A stretch of 64,000 nt of DNA, from assembly GCA_002470515.1 (NCBI GenBank), contig DKML01000001.1:31760-95759 (forward strand), written 5' to 3'. The stretch is from Proteobacteria bacterium UBA7415 (GTDB lineage: Bacteria; Pseudomonadota; Gammaproteobacteria; Arenicellales; Arenicellaceae). Positions 26,842-37,157 of the stretch are shown piece after piece (positions within the stretch are counted from its first letter, which is position 1; every line of letters begins with the position of its first letter). The notes beneath the pieces are model-generated. The model was not told where the DNA came from, did no database searches, and worked only from the letters and a program-made list of their open reading frames with translations. The translations under genes and the position numbers were made by a program.

Positions 26842-28236
26842 TTAATGCGGCGTGAACGTGACACGTTCAGGCACTGGTTTAGTTTTTCCGATGCTCGTGA
26901 ACCAAGGCATCAGCGCAAAGAAAGCAAAGTAAATAACCGTACAAATCTGCGCCACCATGGTTCGTGCTGGAGTCGGCGAGTTCATGCCTAAGTAGCCCAA
27001 CACAAAGAAGGCGATCAGGAATAGAGCCAACGCAATCTTAAATGGCATACTTCTATAACGAATTGATTTAACCGGCGAGCGATCTAACCAAGGCAAAAGG
27101 AAGAACATCACAATAGCAGCGGCCATCAAGATAACCCCCCACGCTTTACCAGAACCGTATGACAAGAATCCAATAATTACTACTGCGCCAATCAAAACTA
27201 TCGCTTTAGTTTTAAGCTGATATTTACCGAGAACCAGCATGCCAACAGCCGCTGCGCCCGTGATGAGCTGCAAATAGAATAAGAAATCAGAAGTGCTCGC
27301 TCTTAAGATTGAGTAGTACGGAGTAAAGTACCAAAGAGGCACAATGTCAGTCGGCGTCTGTAGGGAGTTAGCCGGTGCAAAGTTGTCCTTCTCGAGCAGT
27401 ATCCCGCCTAAATCTGGAGCAAAGAATACAAGCCCTAAGTACACGATCAAGAACCCACATACACCTACCAAATCATGCACGGTGTAATAAGGGTGGAAAG
27501 GAATGCCGTCTAATGGCTTTCCGTCTTCATCAACGTGATCATAAATATCGATTCCATCTGGATTATTTGAGCCTACGTGATGCAAGGCCACCAAGTGTAA
27601 GAACACTAGGGCAACAAGAATTAGCGGCAAAAGAATTACATGAAAAGCAAAGAAGCGGTTCAGTGTAGCGTCAGAGATAACAAAATCTCCACGAATCCAC
27701 TCAGTCAACATAGGTCCGAAATACGGAATTACGTCGAACAGCGAGATAATTACCTGAGCACCCCAGTAAGACATATTGCCCCAAGGCAATAGATATCCCA
27801 TGAACGCTTCGGCCATCAACGCAACAAAAATCACGCAACCAATAAGCCATACCAGCTCACGTGGCTCTCTGTGCGAACCGTAGATTACGCCACGGAACAT
27901 GTGCAGATACACCACAATGAAAAACATGCTCGCACCAGTTGAGTGAAGGTATCGCACCAACCAACCATAGGGAACATCACGCATTATGTATTCGACCGAT
28001 GCAAACGCTAATTGCGCGTCGGGCTTGTAATGCATTGTAAGAAAGATTCCGGTTACAAGCTGCACAACTAGCATCAACATTGCTAGTGAGCCAAAAAAGT
28101 ACCAAAAGTTGAAGTTTTTAGGCGCCATATACTCGGCTAAGTGCTCATTCCACACTTTAGTCACCGGTAAACGCGCGTCTATCCACTCCATGAACGCATT
28201 CGCGCTCTTGTGATTGTTATGACGATGAATAGCCAT
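26842..28236 (-). CDS. petB: Cytochrome b of the bc1 complex
   Basis: 464 residues. Eight or more transmembrane helices; the heme-binding helices contain His pairs in GWLVRYLHSTGASMFFIVVYLHMFRG and FFAFHVILLPLILVALVFLHLVALHHVGSNNP. The Qo-site segments GYLLPWGNMSYWGAQ and PEWYF-equivalent VPLWYFTPYYSILRA are visible (Glu of PEWY is replaced by Leu here). A C-terminal extension adds further helices, as in many proteobacteria. It abuts petA (shared base at 28236) and overlaps the longer petC reading. Confidence 0.95.
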   Translation of the reverse strand: MAIHRHNNHKSANAFMEWIDARLPVTKVWNEHLAEYMAPKNFNFWYFFGSLAMLMLVVQLVTGIFLTMHYKPDAQLAFASVEYIMRDVPYGWLVRYLHSTGASMFFIVVYLHMFRGVIYGSHREPRELVWLIGCVIFVALMAEAFMGYLLPWGNMSYWGAQVIISLFDVIPYFGPMLTEWIRGDFVISDATLNRFFAFHVILLPLILVALVFLHLVALHHVGSNNPDGIDIYDHVDEDGKPLDGIPFHPYYTVHDLVGVCGFLIVYLGLVFFAPDLGGILLEKDNFAPANSLQTPTDIVPLWYFTPYYSILRASTSDFLFYLQLITGAAAVGMLVLGKYQLKTKAIVLIGAVVIIGFLSYGSGKAWGVILMAAAIVMFFLLPWLDRSPVKSIRYRSMPFKIALALFLIAFFVLGYLGMNSPTPARTMVAQICTVIYFAFFALMPWFTSIGKTKPVPERVTFTPH

Positions 28237-28856
28237 TATGCAGTCCTCCCGTCGTCTTCACCGATGGTGATTACGTCGTCCACGTATTTGTAAGGTGGTA
28301 CAGCCATGTTGGTTGTTGCAGGTACGTTTTTATAAACTCGGCCAGCAAGGTCAAACTTTGAACCATGGCATGGGCAGAAAAATCCGCCTTTAGAATCAGC
28401 GCCCATTTCTGGATCTGGGCCAAGTGCCAGTTTTTCGACTGGAGAGCAGCCTAGATGCGTACAAACCCCTTCCATCACCAAAACCTCAGGCCGGGCTGAG
28501 TCAGCTCGCTGATTGTTTTGAGCGTAGGTTGGTTGTGCGCTCTCTAATGAATTTGGGTCGGCCAAGTTATCTTTAATCTCGTCTAGGCCCTGCATCATTT
28601 CAGGACTACGACGTAAGATAACGACGGGTTTACCACGCCACTCAACCTTTACTAACCGGCCTTCTTCGAGCTTGGAATAGTCGAAGAACACGGGTGCGCC
28701 CGCATTTTTTGCACGCTCGCTAGGCTGCATGCTTAAAACGAATGGGGTTACCGCAATACCGACGCCGACGGCGCCGAAGCCCGCAGTTACACCAGTTAGA
28801 AAGCGACGCCTTTTTAAATCTTCGACCGAAGTGTCGTGATCATGGTTGTCAGCCAT
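28236..28856 (-). CDS. petA: Rieske iron-sulfur subunit of the bc1 complex
   Basis: 206 residues. A twin-arginine-like N-terminus (DLKRRRFLTGVTAGFGAVGVGIAVTPFVLS) serves as Tat signal anchor. The 2Fe-2S site is made by CTHLGC and CPCHGS. First gene of petABC; its export by Tat fits with the tatABC genes 4 kb upstream on the same strand. Length is normal. Confidence 0.96.
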   Translation of the reverse strand: MADNHDHDTSVEDLKRRRFLTGVTAGFGAVGVGIAVTPFVLSMQPSERAKNAGAPVFFDYSKLEEGRLVKVEWRGKPVVILRRSPEMMQGLDEIKDNLADPNSLESAQPTYAQNNQRADSARPEVLVMEGVCTHLGCSPVEKLALGPDPEMGADSKGGFFCPCHGSKFDLAGRVYKNVPATTNMAVPPYKYVDDVITIGEDDGRTA

Positions 28857-29116
28857 AGTTGCTCCTCAATTTGAAACAGCTTTTGTATTTAATAAAACAC
28901 TCAAGACAAGTCTGGACCAACATCAAAGTTGGCAATAGACCCGTACAGGAGACCTTGTAATCGTAATCCTAAGGTGGTCAGCTGGTTACGAACAATGAAC
29001 GTACATCAATAGACTCACCAAAGCGCGGTGATTGTACCAGATGTGTCAAGTGTTTGCTCTGAGATCAGGGCTTTTGTGCTGATTTTTCAACAGACTAGCC
29101 GCGTTTTATTATGTTT

Positions 29117-31165
29117 TTATTTAAGCATGTCGCGCATTGCTGCAAGATGGGCCGCGCCGATTGCATCGGATTTAGCGGGATCATCCGGTTCACGATCTTG
29201 CCAAACAATGTGCTCTTCATCCAGCTCATCCAAAAATCGACTCGGCTCGCAATCAATGGTATCGCCGAATCGTGTGCGTTTTTTGGCATAGCTAAGCACA
29301 AGGTCACGCTGCGCGCGAGTAATGCCAACGTAAAAAAGGCGGCGCTCTTCTTCGACCATATCGTCTTCGATACTGCTGCGATGAGGCAAAATTTCTTCTT
29401 CCATACCCACAATCGTGACGTGCGGAAACTCCAAGCCCTTAGCGGCATGCAGTGTCATTAGTGACACCACGTTTGAATCTTCGTCTGAGTCGTTTTTATC
29501 GAGTATGCCCATCAACCCAATAACGTGCACCACTTCGGCCAAACCTCTGGTGTCATCTTTTTCGGCGATGGAACCCACCCAACGAACCAATTCTTCGACA
29601 TTACGCCACCGCATTTCAGCTTGTTCGGGACTCGCGCTTTGCTTAACTAGCCAATTTTTGTAATCGATTGTATCCAATAATTTGTCTACGCCATCGGGAA
29701 CCGAATGCGTATCACAGTATTCCATTAACTCGTCGATCATATCGGCAAAGGTACGCAACGCCACTTGCCCGCGAGGCGCTAAATGCTCATGAATCGCGGG
29801 GCTGGATATAGACGCATAAAGATTGCCTTGCTCAGCGCGCGCAATAGTCGACAACGCCTCAAGAGTGCTTGCTCCGATTCCTCGACGCGGTGTATTGATA
29901 GCTCGTATAAACGCATTATCATCGGCCGGGTTAGCAATCAGCCGTAAGTACGCCATCAAATCCTTAATTTCTGAGCGCTCAAAAAACGATAAACCACCGC
30001 TAAGATAATAGGGAATGCGCATTTCGCGCAATTTTTTCTCAAGCATCCGCGACTGATGATTGCCGCGATACAAAATTGCGTAATCAGAATAGGGGTTTTG
30101 GTGCTCAAAACGATGCTGCATAAGCGTCGACACCACTTTTTCTGCTTCACGTTCGTCGTCGGCCCCTACAATAATAGTGGCGGGGTCGCCATAACCTAAC
30201 TCACTCCACAGCGATTTTTCAAACGGACGAGGGTTATTCTGAATCACCTGATTAGCCAAGCTCAGAATACGCCCCATAGATCTATAGTTTTGCTCTAGCT
30301 TAACCAACAATAAATCAGGGAAGTCGCGGCCTAAGTGCTCTAGGTTTTCTGGCTGCGCACCTCGCCATGCGTAAATCGACTGGTCGTCGTCCCCAACAGC
30401 GGTTAGTCCAGCCCCACCTGATCCGCCAATAAGCGTTTTAACAATGTTGTACTGAGCTGCGTTGGTGTCTTGATATTCGTCGACTAGCAAAAATTGAACG
30501 CGCTTTTGCCACTTAAGTCGAATATTGTCGAACTTACGCAGAATGATATTAGGCAGGTAAATAAGGTCGTCCAAGTCAACGGCATTGCACGCCACCAAGT
30601 ACCGCTCGTACTCAGCGTACACTCTGGCAGCGGCCACTTCCGTGGGCGACGTCATTGCTAACGCGTGCGCTTGGTCAGGCGTTATAAGATCGTTTTTCCA
30701 CGCCGAGATTTGGTTTCGCACACGATCAACCAAACCATCGTCGTCTAAGTCGGCTTTGAGCAATTCTTTAACAACATGTACAGAGTCTTGTGGGTCAAAA
30801 ATAGAAAAGTTTGCCGAACGCCCAGACGCGGCCACTTCTTCTTTAAGCAAGGTCATGCCAAGGCGGTGAAAGGTACAAACGGTAAGTCCTTTGCACGCCG
30901 AAGGGTCGAGCAATTCACCTACACGCTGCTTCATTTCGCGCGCGGCCTTATTGGTAAAGGTAACGGCGTAAATAGTACGGGGGTCTACTTTATGATGACT
31001 AAGTAACCATGCGATCTTAAAGGTAATAACCCGCGTCTTACCACTGCCCGCGCCAGCCAGCACCAACATCGGCCGGTCAATTTGCTTAACCGCCTCATAT
31101 TGTTGAGGGTTTAATTGACCAAAAATATTCAGTCCAGAAGGGTGATGAGAAGTAGCTTGAGTCAC
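29117..31165 (-). CDS. rep: ATP-dependent DNA helicase Rep
   Basis: 682 residues. Superfamily 1A 3'-5' helicase that clears proteins ahead of the replication fork. Motif I is LAGAGSGKTRVI, motif II is LLVDEYQDTN, motif III is GDDDQSIYAWRGA, with QNYRS (IV) and LMTLHAAKGLEFPHV (V). The start GLNIFGQLNPQQYEAV and overall length place it with Rep rather than UvrD. The gap to petA is 260 bp. Confidence 0.95.
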   Translation of the reverse strand: MTQATSHHPSGLNIFGQLNPQQYEAVKQIDRPMLVLAGAGSGKTRVITFKIAWLLSHHKVDPRTIYAVTFTNKAAREMKQRVGELLDPSACKGLTVCTFHRLGMTLLKEEVAASGRSANFSIFDPQDSVHVVKELLKADLDDDGLVDRVRNQISAWKNDLITPDQAHALAMTSPTEVAAARVYAEYERYLVACNAVDLDDLIYLPNIILRKFDNIRLKWQKRVQFLLVDEYQDTNAAQYNIVKTLIGGSGGAGLTAVGDDDQSIYAWRGAQPENLEHLGRDFPDLLLVKLEQNYRSMGRILSLANQVIQNNPRPFEKSLWSELGYGDPATIIVGADDEREAEKVVSTLMQHRFEHQNPYSDYAILYRGNHQSRMLEKKLREMRIPYYLSGGLSFFERSEIKDLMAYLRLIANPADDNAFIRAINTPRRGIGASTLEALSTIARAEQGNLYASISSPAIHEHLAPRGQVALRTFADMIDELMEYCDTHSVPDGVDKLLDTIDYKNWLVKQSASPEQAEMRWRNVEELVRWVGSIAEKDDTRGLAEVVHVIGLMGILDKNDSDEDSNVVSLMTLHAAKGLEFPHVTIVGMEEEILPHRSSIEDDMVEEERRLFYVGITRAQRDLVLSYAKKRTRFGDTIDCEPSRFLDELDEEHIVWQDREPDDPAKSDAIGAAHLAAMRDMLK

Positions 31166-31348
31166 GCAGGGTACGGGGTGTTTGGTTAAATCAAACCAAG
31201 CATCAGCACTTCTTATAGAGTTCTATACAGTCCTTTAGCGTTCTGTAGAGTCTTTATTGAGAGCGTCCAGCCAAATAACGTTTGACGGTGTCGAACGCAT
31301 TAGCGGTGGCAAAAGTGAGTAAATGTGGTTCTAAAAAAGAGCTTTAGT

Positions 31349-32233
31349 CTAACCGATTCCGTGCAGCATTCGAGCCGCTTTTACAGTGTTTTTCATCAGC
31401 ATTGCCACGGTCATCGGACCAACGCCGCCCGGCACTGGAGTAATGGCGCCTGCGACGGCCTTAACATCGTCGAAATTAACATCGCCAACCAACTTGTAAC
31501 CACGTTTATCCGACGCATCGTCTACGCGGTTAATCCCCACATCAATAACAGTAGCTCCTGGTTTAACCATATCGGCAGTCACAAATTCAGGCACGCCAAT
31601 GGCTGCAATAAGAATATCCGCCTGACGAGTAAATTCGGTCAAATCCTTTGTACCGCTATGGCAACAAGTAACGGTGCAATTGGCTTTGTTGCCCTTTTGC
31701 ACCAAAATATTCATCATTGGCTTACCAACGATATTACTGCGCCCAATGACTACAGCGTGTTTCCCAGACATTTCGATACCACTTCGCACGATCAGTTCTG
31801 GAATGCCCGTAGGCGTGCACGGCGTTAGGCAATCGATACCAATACTCAGCTTACCCACGTTAACGGGATGAAAACCATCCACGTCCTTACTCGGGTCAAG
31901 AGCTTCGATAATACGATCTTCATCCATGTGCTTAGGCAACGGTAGTTGCACGAGAATTCCGTGCACCGACGCATCATTGTTTAAGCCTTCAATTTGAGCT
32001 AACAACGCCTCTTCTGATGCGTCTGCGTCCATCTCTATTTTTATCGACTTAACGCCTACTTCTTCGCACGCTTTAACTTTGCTGCCTACATACGCTTTAG
32101 ACGCCGGGTTATCACCAACAAGCACCACAGCCAAGCATGGCGTTATGCCTTGTTCGAGTAACGTCGTGGCTTCGCCTTTGGCTTCCTGTCTAATCTCTGC
32201 GGCAACCGCTTTGCCATCAATAATAATTGTCAT
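31349..32233 (-). CDS. folD: Methylenetetrahydrofolate dehydrogenase / cyclohydrolase FolD
   Basis: 294 residues. Bifunctional enzyme interconverting 5,10-methylene- and 10-formyl-tetrahydrofolate. Signature phrases are VGDNPASKAYVGSKVKACEEVG (catalytic Lys), QLPLPKH, DPSKDVDGFHPVNVGKL and the NADP-binding VVIGRSNIVGKPM, ending with TPVPGGVGPMTVAMLM. Intact and of normal length. Confidence 0.97.
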   Translation of the reverse strand: MTIIIDGKAVAAEIRQEAKGEATTLLEQGITPCLAVVLVGDNPASKAYVGSKVKACEEVGVKSIKIEMDADASEEALLAQIEGLNNDASVHGILVQLPLPKHMDEDRIIEALDPSKDVDGFHPVNVGKLSIGIDCLTPCTPTGIPELIVRSGIEMSGKHAVVIGRSNIVGKPMMNILVQKGNKANCTVTCCHSGTKDLTEFTRQADILIAAIGVPEFVTADMVKPGATVIDVGINRVDDASDKRGYKLVGDVNFDDVKAVAGAITPVPGGVGPMTVAMLMKNTVKAARMLHGIG

Positions 32234-32257
32234 CGCGTTCTCTCGTTTAGTCTAGGG

Positions 32258-33028
32258 TTAGTCGTTCTGGCTATTTTTCTCGTCTCGCTTTTCTAGACGG
32301 CGCGCAAAAAACAATCCTAGCTCGAACAACAAGCACACAGGAATTGCCAACATAATCTGCGAGAAAATATCTGGCGGCGTCATCAGCATGCCTAAGACAA
32401 AAGCACCAAGAATAATATAAGGCCGTTGCTGTGCCATAGCTTGAGTAGAAACGACCCCCATTCGCGCCAGCAAGACGGTAGCCACGGGCACTTCAAACGC
32501 TACGCCAAAGGCAAAAAACAGCTTTAGCGCAAAGCTCATGTAGGAACTAATATCGGTCATCACTGCCACGCCTTCGGGCGCCATTCCGATAAAGAATTTA
32601 AAGATGATCGGAAAAACGACGTAATACGCAAAAAAGATGCCGAGATAGAACAGCAGCGTGCTGGAAACAACCAACGGCAGCGCAATGTTCTTTTCGTTTC
32701 GGTATAAACCTGGGGCGATAAACGCCCAGACTTGATACAAAACAACAGGTATCGCCAGAGCGAATGCCGTTGCAAAGGCAAATTTAAACGGAATAAAGAA
32801 GGGTCCATGTGGCTCAGTAGAGATCATTGTTCCGCCTTGAGGCAAATTTGAAATCAACGGCTTTGCAAACCACTCGTAGAGTTCGTTTGCAAATGGAACG
32901 AGACAGATAAACAGCACGAGCACCGAACCGGCCGCGATTAACAGCCGGTTACGCAGCTCGATTAAATGCGAGACGAAAGGTTCAGATACTGCTTCTTGCT
33001 CTTCTGACTCTTGTGGAATATCGGCCAT
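32258..33028 (-). CDS. tatC: Sec-independent translocase protein TatC
   Basis: 256 residues, six transmembrane helices. The N-terminal SHLIELRNRLLIA segment, with the twin-arginine-recognising Glu, and the FAFGVAFEVPV segment are typical. TatC is the receptor for folded Tat substrates such as the Rieske protein encoded nearby. It is separated from tatB by 99 bp. Confidence 0.96.
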   Translation of the reverse strand: MADIPQESEEQEAVSEPFVSHLIELRNRLLIAAGSVLVLFICLVPFANELYEWFAKPLISNLPQGGTMISTEPHGPFFIPFKFAFATAFALAIPVVLYQVWAFIAPGLYRNEKNIALPLVVSSTLLFYLGIFFAYYVVFPIIFKFFIGMAPEGVAVMTDISSYMSFALKLFFAFGVAFEVPVATVLLARMGVVSTQAMAQQRPYIILGAFVLGMLMTPPDIFSQIMLAIPVCLLFELGLFFARRLEKRDEKNSQND

Positions 33029-33127
33029 GGTTCAAACTGTTTCGTTAACGCTTCTTTAGTAAATGATTTATAACTAGTCGCTTAGCCTAAGTGCGCTCAT
33101 TTAACTGCAAACAAGGCGAGGGCGGTG

Positions 33128-33724
33128 TTATAGCTTTTTCTTGGTTTTTCTAGCGGTCGTTTTTTTTGCTGCTGCCTTCTTCACAACCTTCTTCTTACTG
33201 GCTGTTTTCTTTGCGGCTTTCTTCACCACTCTACCGCTAGTCTTTTTAGCTGGGGTGGCTTTAGAGGATGTCTTTTTCGCGACTTTTTTAGTGGTTTTTT
33301 TAACGACCTTTTTAGTGGCTTTGTTACTAGCCGCTTTCTTCGCTATTTTTTCAGCTCCTTCACCTTTAACCTTTTTTTCGTCGGGGGTTTCGGTATCACC
33401 AAGCTCAAGATCTATCGCAGCAATTTGATCAGCCGCGTCCTTTACCTTTTTTCCAGTTTCTTGCACGGAATCAGCTAGTTCATGACCAAACTGCTTCATG
33501 TCATTTTTAAAGTCACGCATCTCTTGCTGAGCTGCACGCAGGTCCGCAAACGGGGTGCCGTCTATTTCGCCTTTCATCTCATTGCGCAAACGATACATAC
33601 CTTGGCGAGCTTTACGCACCAAGAAAGCAGCTTGTCGCGCTACGTCAGGCAGACGCTCTGGTCCCATCACTAGCAATAGGACAATCGCGATTATGAGTAA
33701 TTCCCAGAAGCCAACATCAAACAT
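33128..33724 (-). CDS. tatB: Sec-independent translocase protein TatB with a lysine-rich tail
   Basis: 198 residues. The N-terminal helix MFDVGFWELLIIAIVLLLVMGPERLP, with its Gly-Pro hinge, is diagnostic for TatB, and an amphipathic helix follows. From about residue 118 the tail is a histone-H1-like run of Lys/Ala/Thr repeats ending in KTKKKL, with more than 30 lysines. Such a tail is not needed for TatB function and could bind nucleic acid or acidic lipids. It follows tatA. Confidence 0.93.
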   Translation of the reverse strand: MFDVGFWELLIIAIVLLLVMGPERLPDVARQAAFLVRKARQGMYRLRNEMKGEIDGTPFADLRAAQQEMRDFKNDMKQFGHELADSVQETGKKVKDAADQIAAIDLELGDTETPDEKKVKGEGAEKIAKKAASNKATKKVVKKTTKKVAKKTSSKATPAKKTSGRVVKKAAKKTASKKKVVKKAAAKKTTARKTKKKL

Positions 33725-33868
33725 GGCAACGCCTTTGCGAGTTATACAAGATAATTAAAGACCAGAGTTTTGGGCAGAAAAATAGAATACTAGTGCTAAA
33801 CCAAAGCACTAAAACAGCGCCCTCAGAGCCGCTTAAGTAAAACGGCAAAGCAAGGACGCATTTGACGA

Positions 33869-34087
33869 CTAGGATTTTGCGTCAGTAGTATCAGCTTCTT
33901 TAACGGTTTCGGCTTCTTCAGCAGCCGTTTCGTCAGATTTCTTGTCGTCTTGCAAGGCGCCTTTAAAACCCTTAATTGCACCACCAAGATCACCGCCAAT
34001 ATTGCGTAATTTTTTAGTACCAAAAATTAGAGCTACTATCACCAAAATAATAAGTAACTGCCAAATTGAAATTCCACCTAAACCCAT
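33869..34087 (-). CDS. tatA: Sec-independent translocase protein TatA
   Basis: 72 residues. One N-terminal helix ([22 protein letters not shown]) is followed by the conserved [18 protein letters not shown] amphipathic helix, then a short acidic tail. TatA oligomers form the translocation pore. First of tatABC, 40 bp after hisE. Confidence 0.96.
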   Translation of the reverse strand: MGLGGISIWQLLIILVIVALIFGTKKLRNIGGDLGGAIKGFKGALQDDKKSDETAAEEAETVKEADTTDAKS

Positions 34088-34127
34088 CTTAATAACCTCA
34101 GTTTTATTCGTTACTAAACGCTAATGA

Positions 34128-34451
34128 TTAACGTGCCGCTTTTTCAGCTAAACCCGATACGCCCATGCGCCGATCTAGCTCTTCTAATACTTGTTCAACG
34201 CTGACATCGTAATGTGCCAACATAATCATCGTATGAAAACATAAATCAGCGACCTCATATATGATTTTTTCAGAATCGGCATCTTTGGCGGCCATTACCG
34301 TCTCGGTCGCCTCTTCACCAATTTTCTTCAAAATTGCATCTGTACCTTTAGCCGCTAAACTCGCAACATAGGATTTGCTGTGTTGTGCGTCGTTTAAACG
34401 ATCTTTTATGACCTCTTCTAAACGTGCCAACACATCGCCATTATTACTCAT
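34128..34451 (-). CDS. hisE: Phosphoribosyl-ATP pyrophosphatase HisE
   Basis: 107 residues. Second step of histidine synthesis, hydrolysing phosphoribosyl-ATP to phosphoribosyl-AMP. The MazG-like helical motifs [31 protein letters not shown] and [13 protein letters not shown] carry the metal-binding acidic residues. It is a separate gene from hisI, overlapping it by 4 bp, not an IE fusion as in E. coli. Confidence 0.96.
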   Translation of the reverse strand: MSNNGDVLARLEEVIKDRLNDAQHSKSYVASLAAKGTDAILKKIGEEATETVMAAKDADSEKIIYEVADLCFHTMIMLAHYDVSVEQVLEELDRRMGVSGLAEKAAR

Positions 34452-34837
34452 TTGTGCTCTCCGTATATATCTTTTGGGTCTTTAAGCACATCGGCAACGG
34501 TCACCCACTTGCCGTCATTATACACCCTATAAAAACAACTGTTGCGACCAGTATGGCATGCAATTCCGCCAAGTTGCTCAACACTAAGCAAAATGACATC
34601 GGCGTCACAATCAATTTTTATTTCATGGATACGCTGAGCATGACCCGATTCTTCGCCTTTACGCCATAACTTGTCCCTAGAACGAGACCAATAGACCGCC
34701 GTCTGCGTTTCAATCGTCTCACGCAACGCATCACGGTTCATCCAGGCAACCATCAATACCGTTCCATTAGTGTGATCTTGGGCAATTGCCGGCACCAGGC
34801 CTTTATCGTTCCACTTAATGTCGTCAACCCATGCCAT
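34448..34837 (-). CDS. hisI: Phosphoribosyl-AMP cyclohydrolase HisI
   Basis: 129 residues. Third step of histidine synthesis. Conserved [40 protein letters not shown] and the zinc-site segment [29 protein letters not shown] are present. It is 2 bp downstream of hisF and overlaps hisE. Confidence 0.97.
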   Translation of the reverse strand: MAWVDDIKWNDKGLVPAIAQDHTNGTVLMVAWMNRDALRETIETQTAVYWSRSRDKLWRKGEESGHAQRIHEIKIDCDADVILLSVEQLGGIACHTGRNSCFYRVYNDGKWVTVADVLKDPKDIYGEHK

Positions 34838-34839
34838 AT

Positions 34840-35622
34840 TTATAATCTAACCTCTAGACCTGCATCCCGCATTGCGGCCTTAGCCTGTACGATTGAATAC
34901 TCGCCAAAATGAAAAATGCTTGCCGCTAGTACGGCATCTGCATGGCCCTGAGTTATTCCGTCAACTAGGTGCTCTAATGTGCCCACACCGCCTGATGCTA
35001 TCACAGGGATTGATATGGCATCGCTTACTGAGCGCGTCAGCGCTAAATCATAACCCGCTTTAGTGCCATCACCATCCATGCTGGTTAACAGTATTTCTCC
35101 GGCGCCAAGTGTCGCCATTTTTTGCGCCCATTGGACCGCGTCAATGCCGGTTGGTTTACGGCCACCGTGCGTGAAAATTTCCCAGCGGTCTGCATCATCA
35201 CCTTTGGCGATGCTCAAAGTCTGCTTAGCATCAATAGCGACCACAATACATTGCGAGCCGAAATGCGCGCTGGCTTCTCGAATGAACTCTGGGTTGAACA
35301 CCGCAGTGCTGTTAATCGATACTTTGTCAGCACCGACTTTGAGCAATTGGTGAATGTCTTCGAGCTTACGAATTCCACCGCCCACTGTAAGCGGAATAAA
35401 AACTTCGCTCGCCACAGCCTCCACCACTTCGTATAACGTAGCACGGTTGTCCGACGTAGCCGTAATGTCTAAAAACGCTATCTCGTCAGCCCCCTGTTCG
35501 TTGTATCGCTTAGCGACTTCAACGGGGTCGCCTGCGTCGCGGATACCCACAAAGTTTACACCTTTTACGACGCGCCCATTGTCGACGTCTAAGCAAGGAA
35601 TTAAGCGTTTAGCGAGAGGCAT
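34840..35622 (-). CDS. hisF: Imidazole glycerol phosphate synthase subunit HisF
   Basis: 260 residues. TIM-barrel cyclase half of the synthase. Start [21 protein letters not shown], catalytic Asp in CLDVD and in [15 protein letters not shown], phosphate-binding [10 protein letters not shown]. It works with HisH, encoded 0.8 kb upstream. Gap to hisA is 12 bp. Confidence 0.98.
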   Translation of the reverse strand: MPLAKRLIPCLDVDNGRVVKGVNFVGIRDAGDPVEVAKRYNEQGADEIAFLDITATSDNRATLYEVVEAVASEVFIPLTVGGGIRKLEDIHQLLKVGADKVSINSTAVFNPEFIREASAHFGSQCIVVAIDAKQTLSIAKGDDADRWEIFTHGGRKPTGIDAVQWAQKMATLGAGEILLTSMDGDGTKAGYDLALTRSVSDAISIPVIASGGVGTLEHLVDGITQGHADAVLAASIFHFGEYSIVQAKAAMRDAGLEVRL

Positions 35623-35634
35623 ACGGTAAAGCTC

Positions 35635-36384
35635 TTATTGGGTAGGACGAGCCGTAAGCTCATCAAGTAATTGTTGGCCCGCCGCAAAATCTAGACTACC
35701 CTCATAAATCGCGCGGCCAGTGATAACGCCCGAAATACCAGAATCCTTATATTTTGCAACGGCACGAATATCGTCTAAAGACGTTACTCCACCAGATGCA
35801 ATAATTGGAATAGACACGGATTCGGCCAGGTCTGCGGTCGCTTTGGCGTTAACGCCCTGCATCATTCCATCGCGCGCAATATCGGTAAAAATAATAGCGT
35901 GTACACCATCGTCTTCAAAACGCTTGGCTAGATCAAACACATTGTGTTCCGTGAGAGTTGCCCAACCATCAATTGCGACTTGTCCGTCTTTAGCATCCAG
36001 TCCAATAATCAACTGCGGCCCAAACTGCGCAGACAATGTGCTGATCCATTCAGGTTCTTTAGCAGCGCGCGTTCCTAAAATGACGTAGCTAACGCCACTA
36101 TCAAGATACGCTTTAATGGTTTGCTCGTCGCGAATTCCGCCGCCTATTTGAATGGGTACATGCGGATATTTAAGCGCAATGGCTTCAATATCCTTGGCGT
36201 TAGCTGGCTTACCGGCAAAAGCACCATCCAAGTCAACCAAATGTAAGCGGCGCGCACCTTGCTCAACCCATTGGTCGGCCATTTCAAGAGGGCTGTCTGC
36301 AAAGACCGTTGAGTCTTCCATCAAGCCCTGACGAAGGCGTACACACTTGCCTTCTTTAATATCGATTGCTGGAATTAGTAACAT
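35635..36384 (-). CDS. hisA: Phosphoribosylformimino-5-aminoimidazole carboxamide ribotide isomerase HisA
   Basis: 249 residues. TIM-barrel isomerase, fourth step of histidine synthesis. Catalytic Asp in [15 protein letters not shown] and second Asp in [12 protein letters not shown]; phosphate loops GGGIRD and [10 protein letters not shown]. It is homologous to the adjacent HisF, as is general. Confidence 0.98.
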   Translation of the reverse strand: MLLIPAIDIKEGKCVRLRQGLMEDSTVFADSPLEMADQWVEQGARRLHLVDLDGAFAGKPANAKDIEAIALKYPHVPIQIGGGIRDEQTIKAYLDSGVSYVILGTRAAKEPEWISTLSAQFGPQLIIGLDAKDGQVAIDGWATLTEHNVFDLAKRFEDDGVHAIIFTDIARDGMMQGVNAKATADLAESVSIPIIASGGVTSLDDIRAVAKYKDSGISGVITGRAIYEGSLDFAAGQQLLDELTARPTQ

Positions 36385-36441
36385 AAGATCGAGTTGTATT
36401 AATAGGTATTAGATTGTGGCTACTGCTTAACACTAAAAAGG

Positions 36442-37071
36442 CTAAAGCCCGCCATCCCATTCAGTAAAGTTTCGCAGTAATTGAAGGCCATCATTATGGC
36501 TTTTCTCTGGGTGAAACTGCGTTGCAAAAATATTGTCGGCGCCGACTGCTGCTACAAACTCATGGCCATAGTCCGCGCTGGCAAGTACATTTTCAGGCTT
36601 AGATGTATTGGCGCAATAACTATGCACAAAGTAAAAGTACGCGGCATCGTCAATCTTGTGCCATAGCGGATGAGGCTGCATTTGTTTAACCGTGTTCCAG
36701 CCCATCTGAGGAATCTTTAGTGTTTGGTTCTGTAACCCAGAAAAGTGCTCTACCCTCCCTTCAAACCAACCCAAACCTTCCCTGCCACCATCTTCAGTAC
36801 AAAAGTCGAACATTGCCTGCATGCCAACGCAAATCCCTAACAAAGGCTTAGACGTTTTGGCACTCTCTAAGGAAGCTCTTAGATCGCGTGCTTCTAGTTG
36901 GTCAAACCATGTACCCACCGCACCTTGTCCTGGAAGAATGATCTTATCCGCCGCGTCAATGCGAGCGACATCAGCGGTTACTTCAACCGTACAGTTAGCG
37001 GCTACCGTTTTAACGGCCTGTTCTACGGAGCGAAGGTTTCCTACACCTAAATCTAAAATGGCAATGTACAT
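36442..37071 (-). CDS. hisH: Imidazole glycerol phosphate synthase glutaminase subunit HisH
   Basis: 209 residues. Class I glutamine amidotransferase that feeds ammonia to HisF. Oxyanion loop ILPGQGAVG, nucleophile Cys in LLGICVGMQ, and the His/Glu pair in ATQFHPEKS. The gap to hisA is 57 bp. Confidence 0.98.
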   Translation of the reverse strand: MYIAILDLGVGNLRSVEQAVKTVAANCTVEVTADVARIDAADKIILPGQGAVGTWFDQLEARDLRASLESAKTSKPLLGICVGMQAMFDFCTEDGGREGLGWFEGRVEHFSGLQNQTLKIPQMGWNTVKQMQPHPLWHKIDDAAYFYFVHSYCANTSKPENVLASADYGHEFVAAVGADNIFATQFHPEKSHNDGLQLLRNFTEWDGGL

Positions 37072-37157
37072 AATGTTCCCGTTCAGATTTTATGCGTTGA
37101 TGCTCACGCTAACGAAGTACTGAGCACCGTAACAATAATCTTAAAGAGCTGCTTTGA

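Noticed and set aside
27330..27350. Loss of the PEWY motif in cytochrome b as a sign of a dead bc1 complex
   Set aside because: The segment reads VPLWYF, and the rest of the Qo and heme sites, plus intact petA and petC, argue for a working enzyme with a family variant.
31325..31828. 167-codon plus-strand frame
   Set aside because: It is antisense to folD, whose own frame and motifs are unambiguous.
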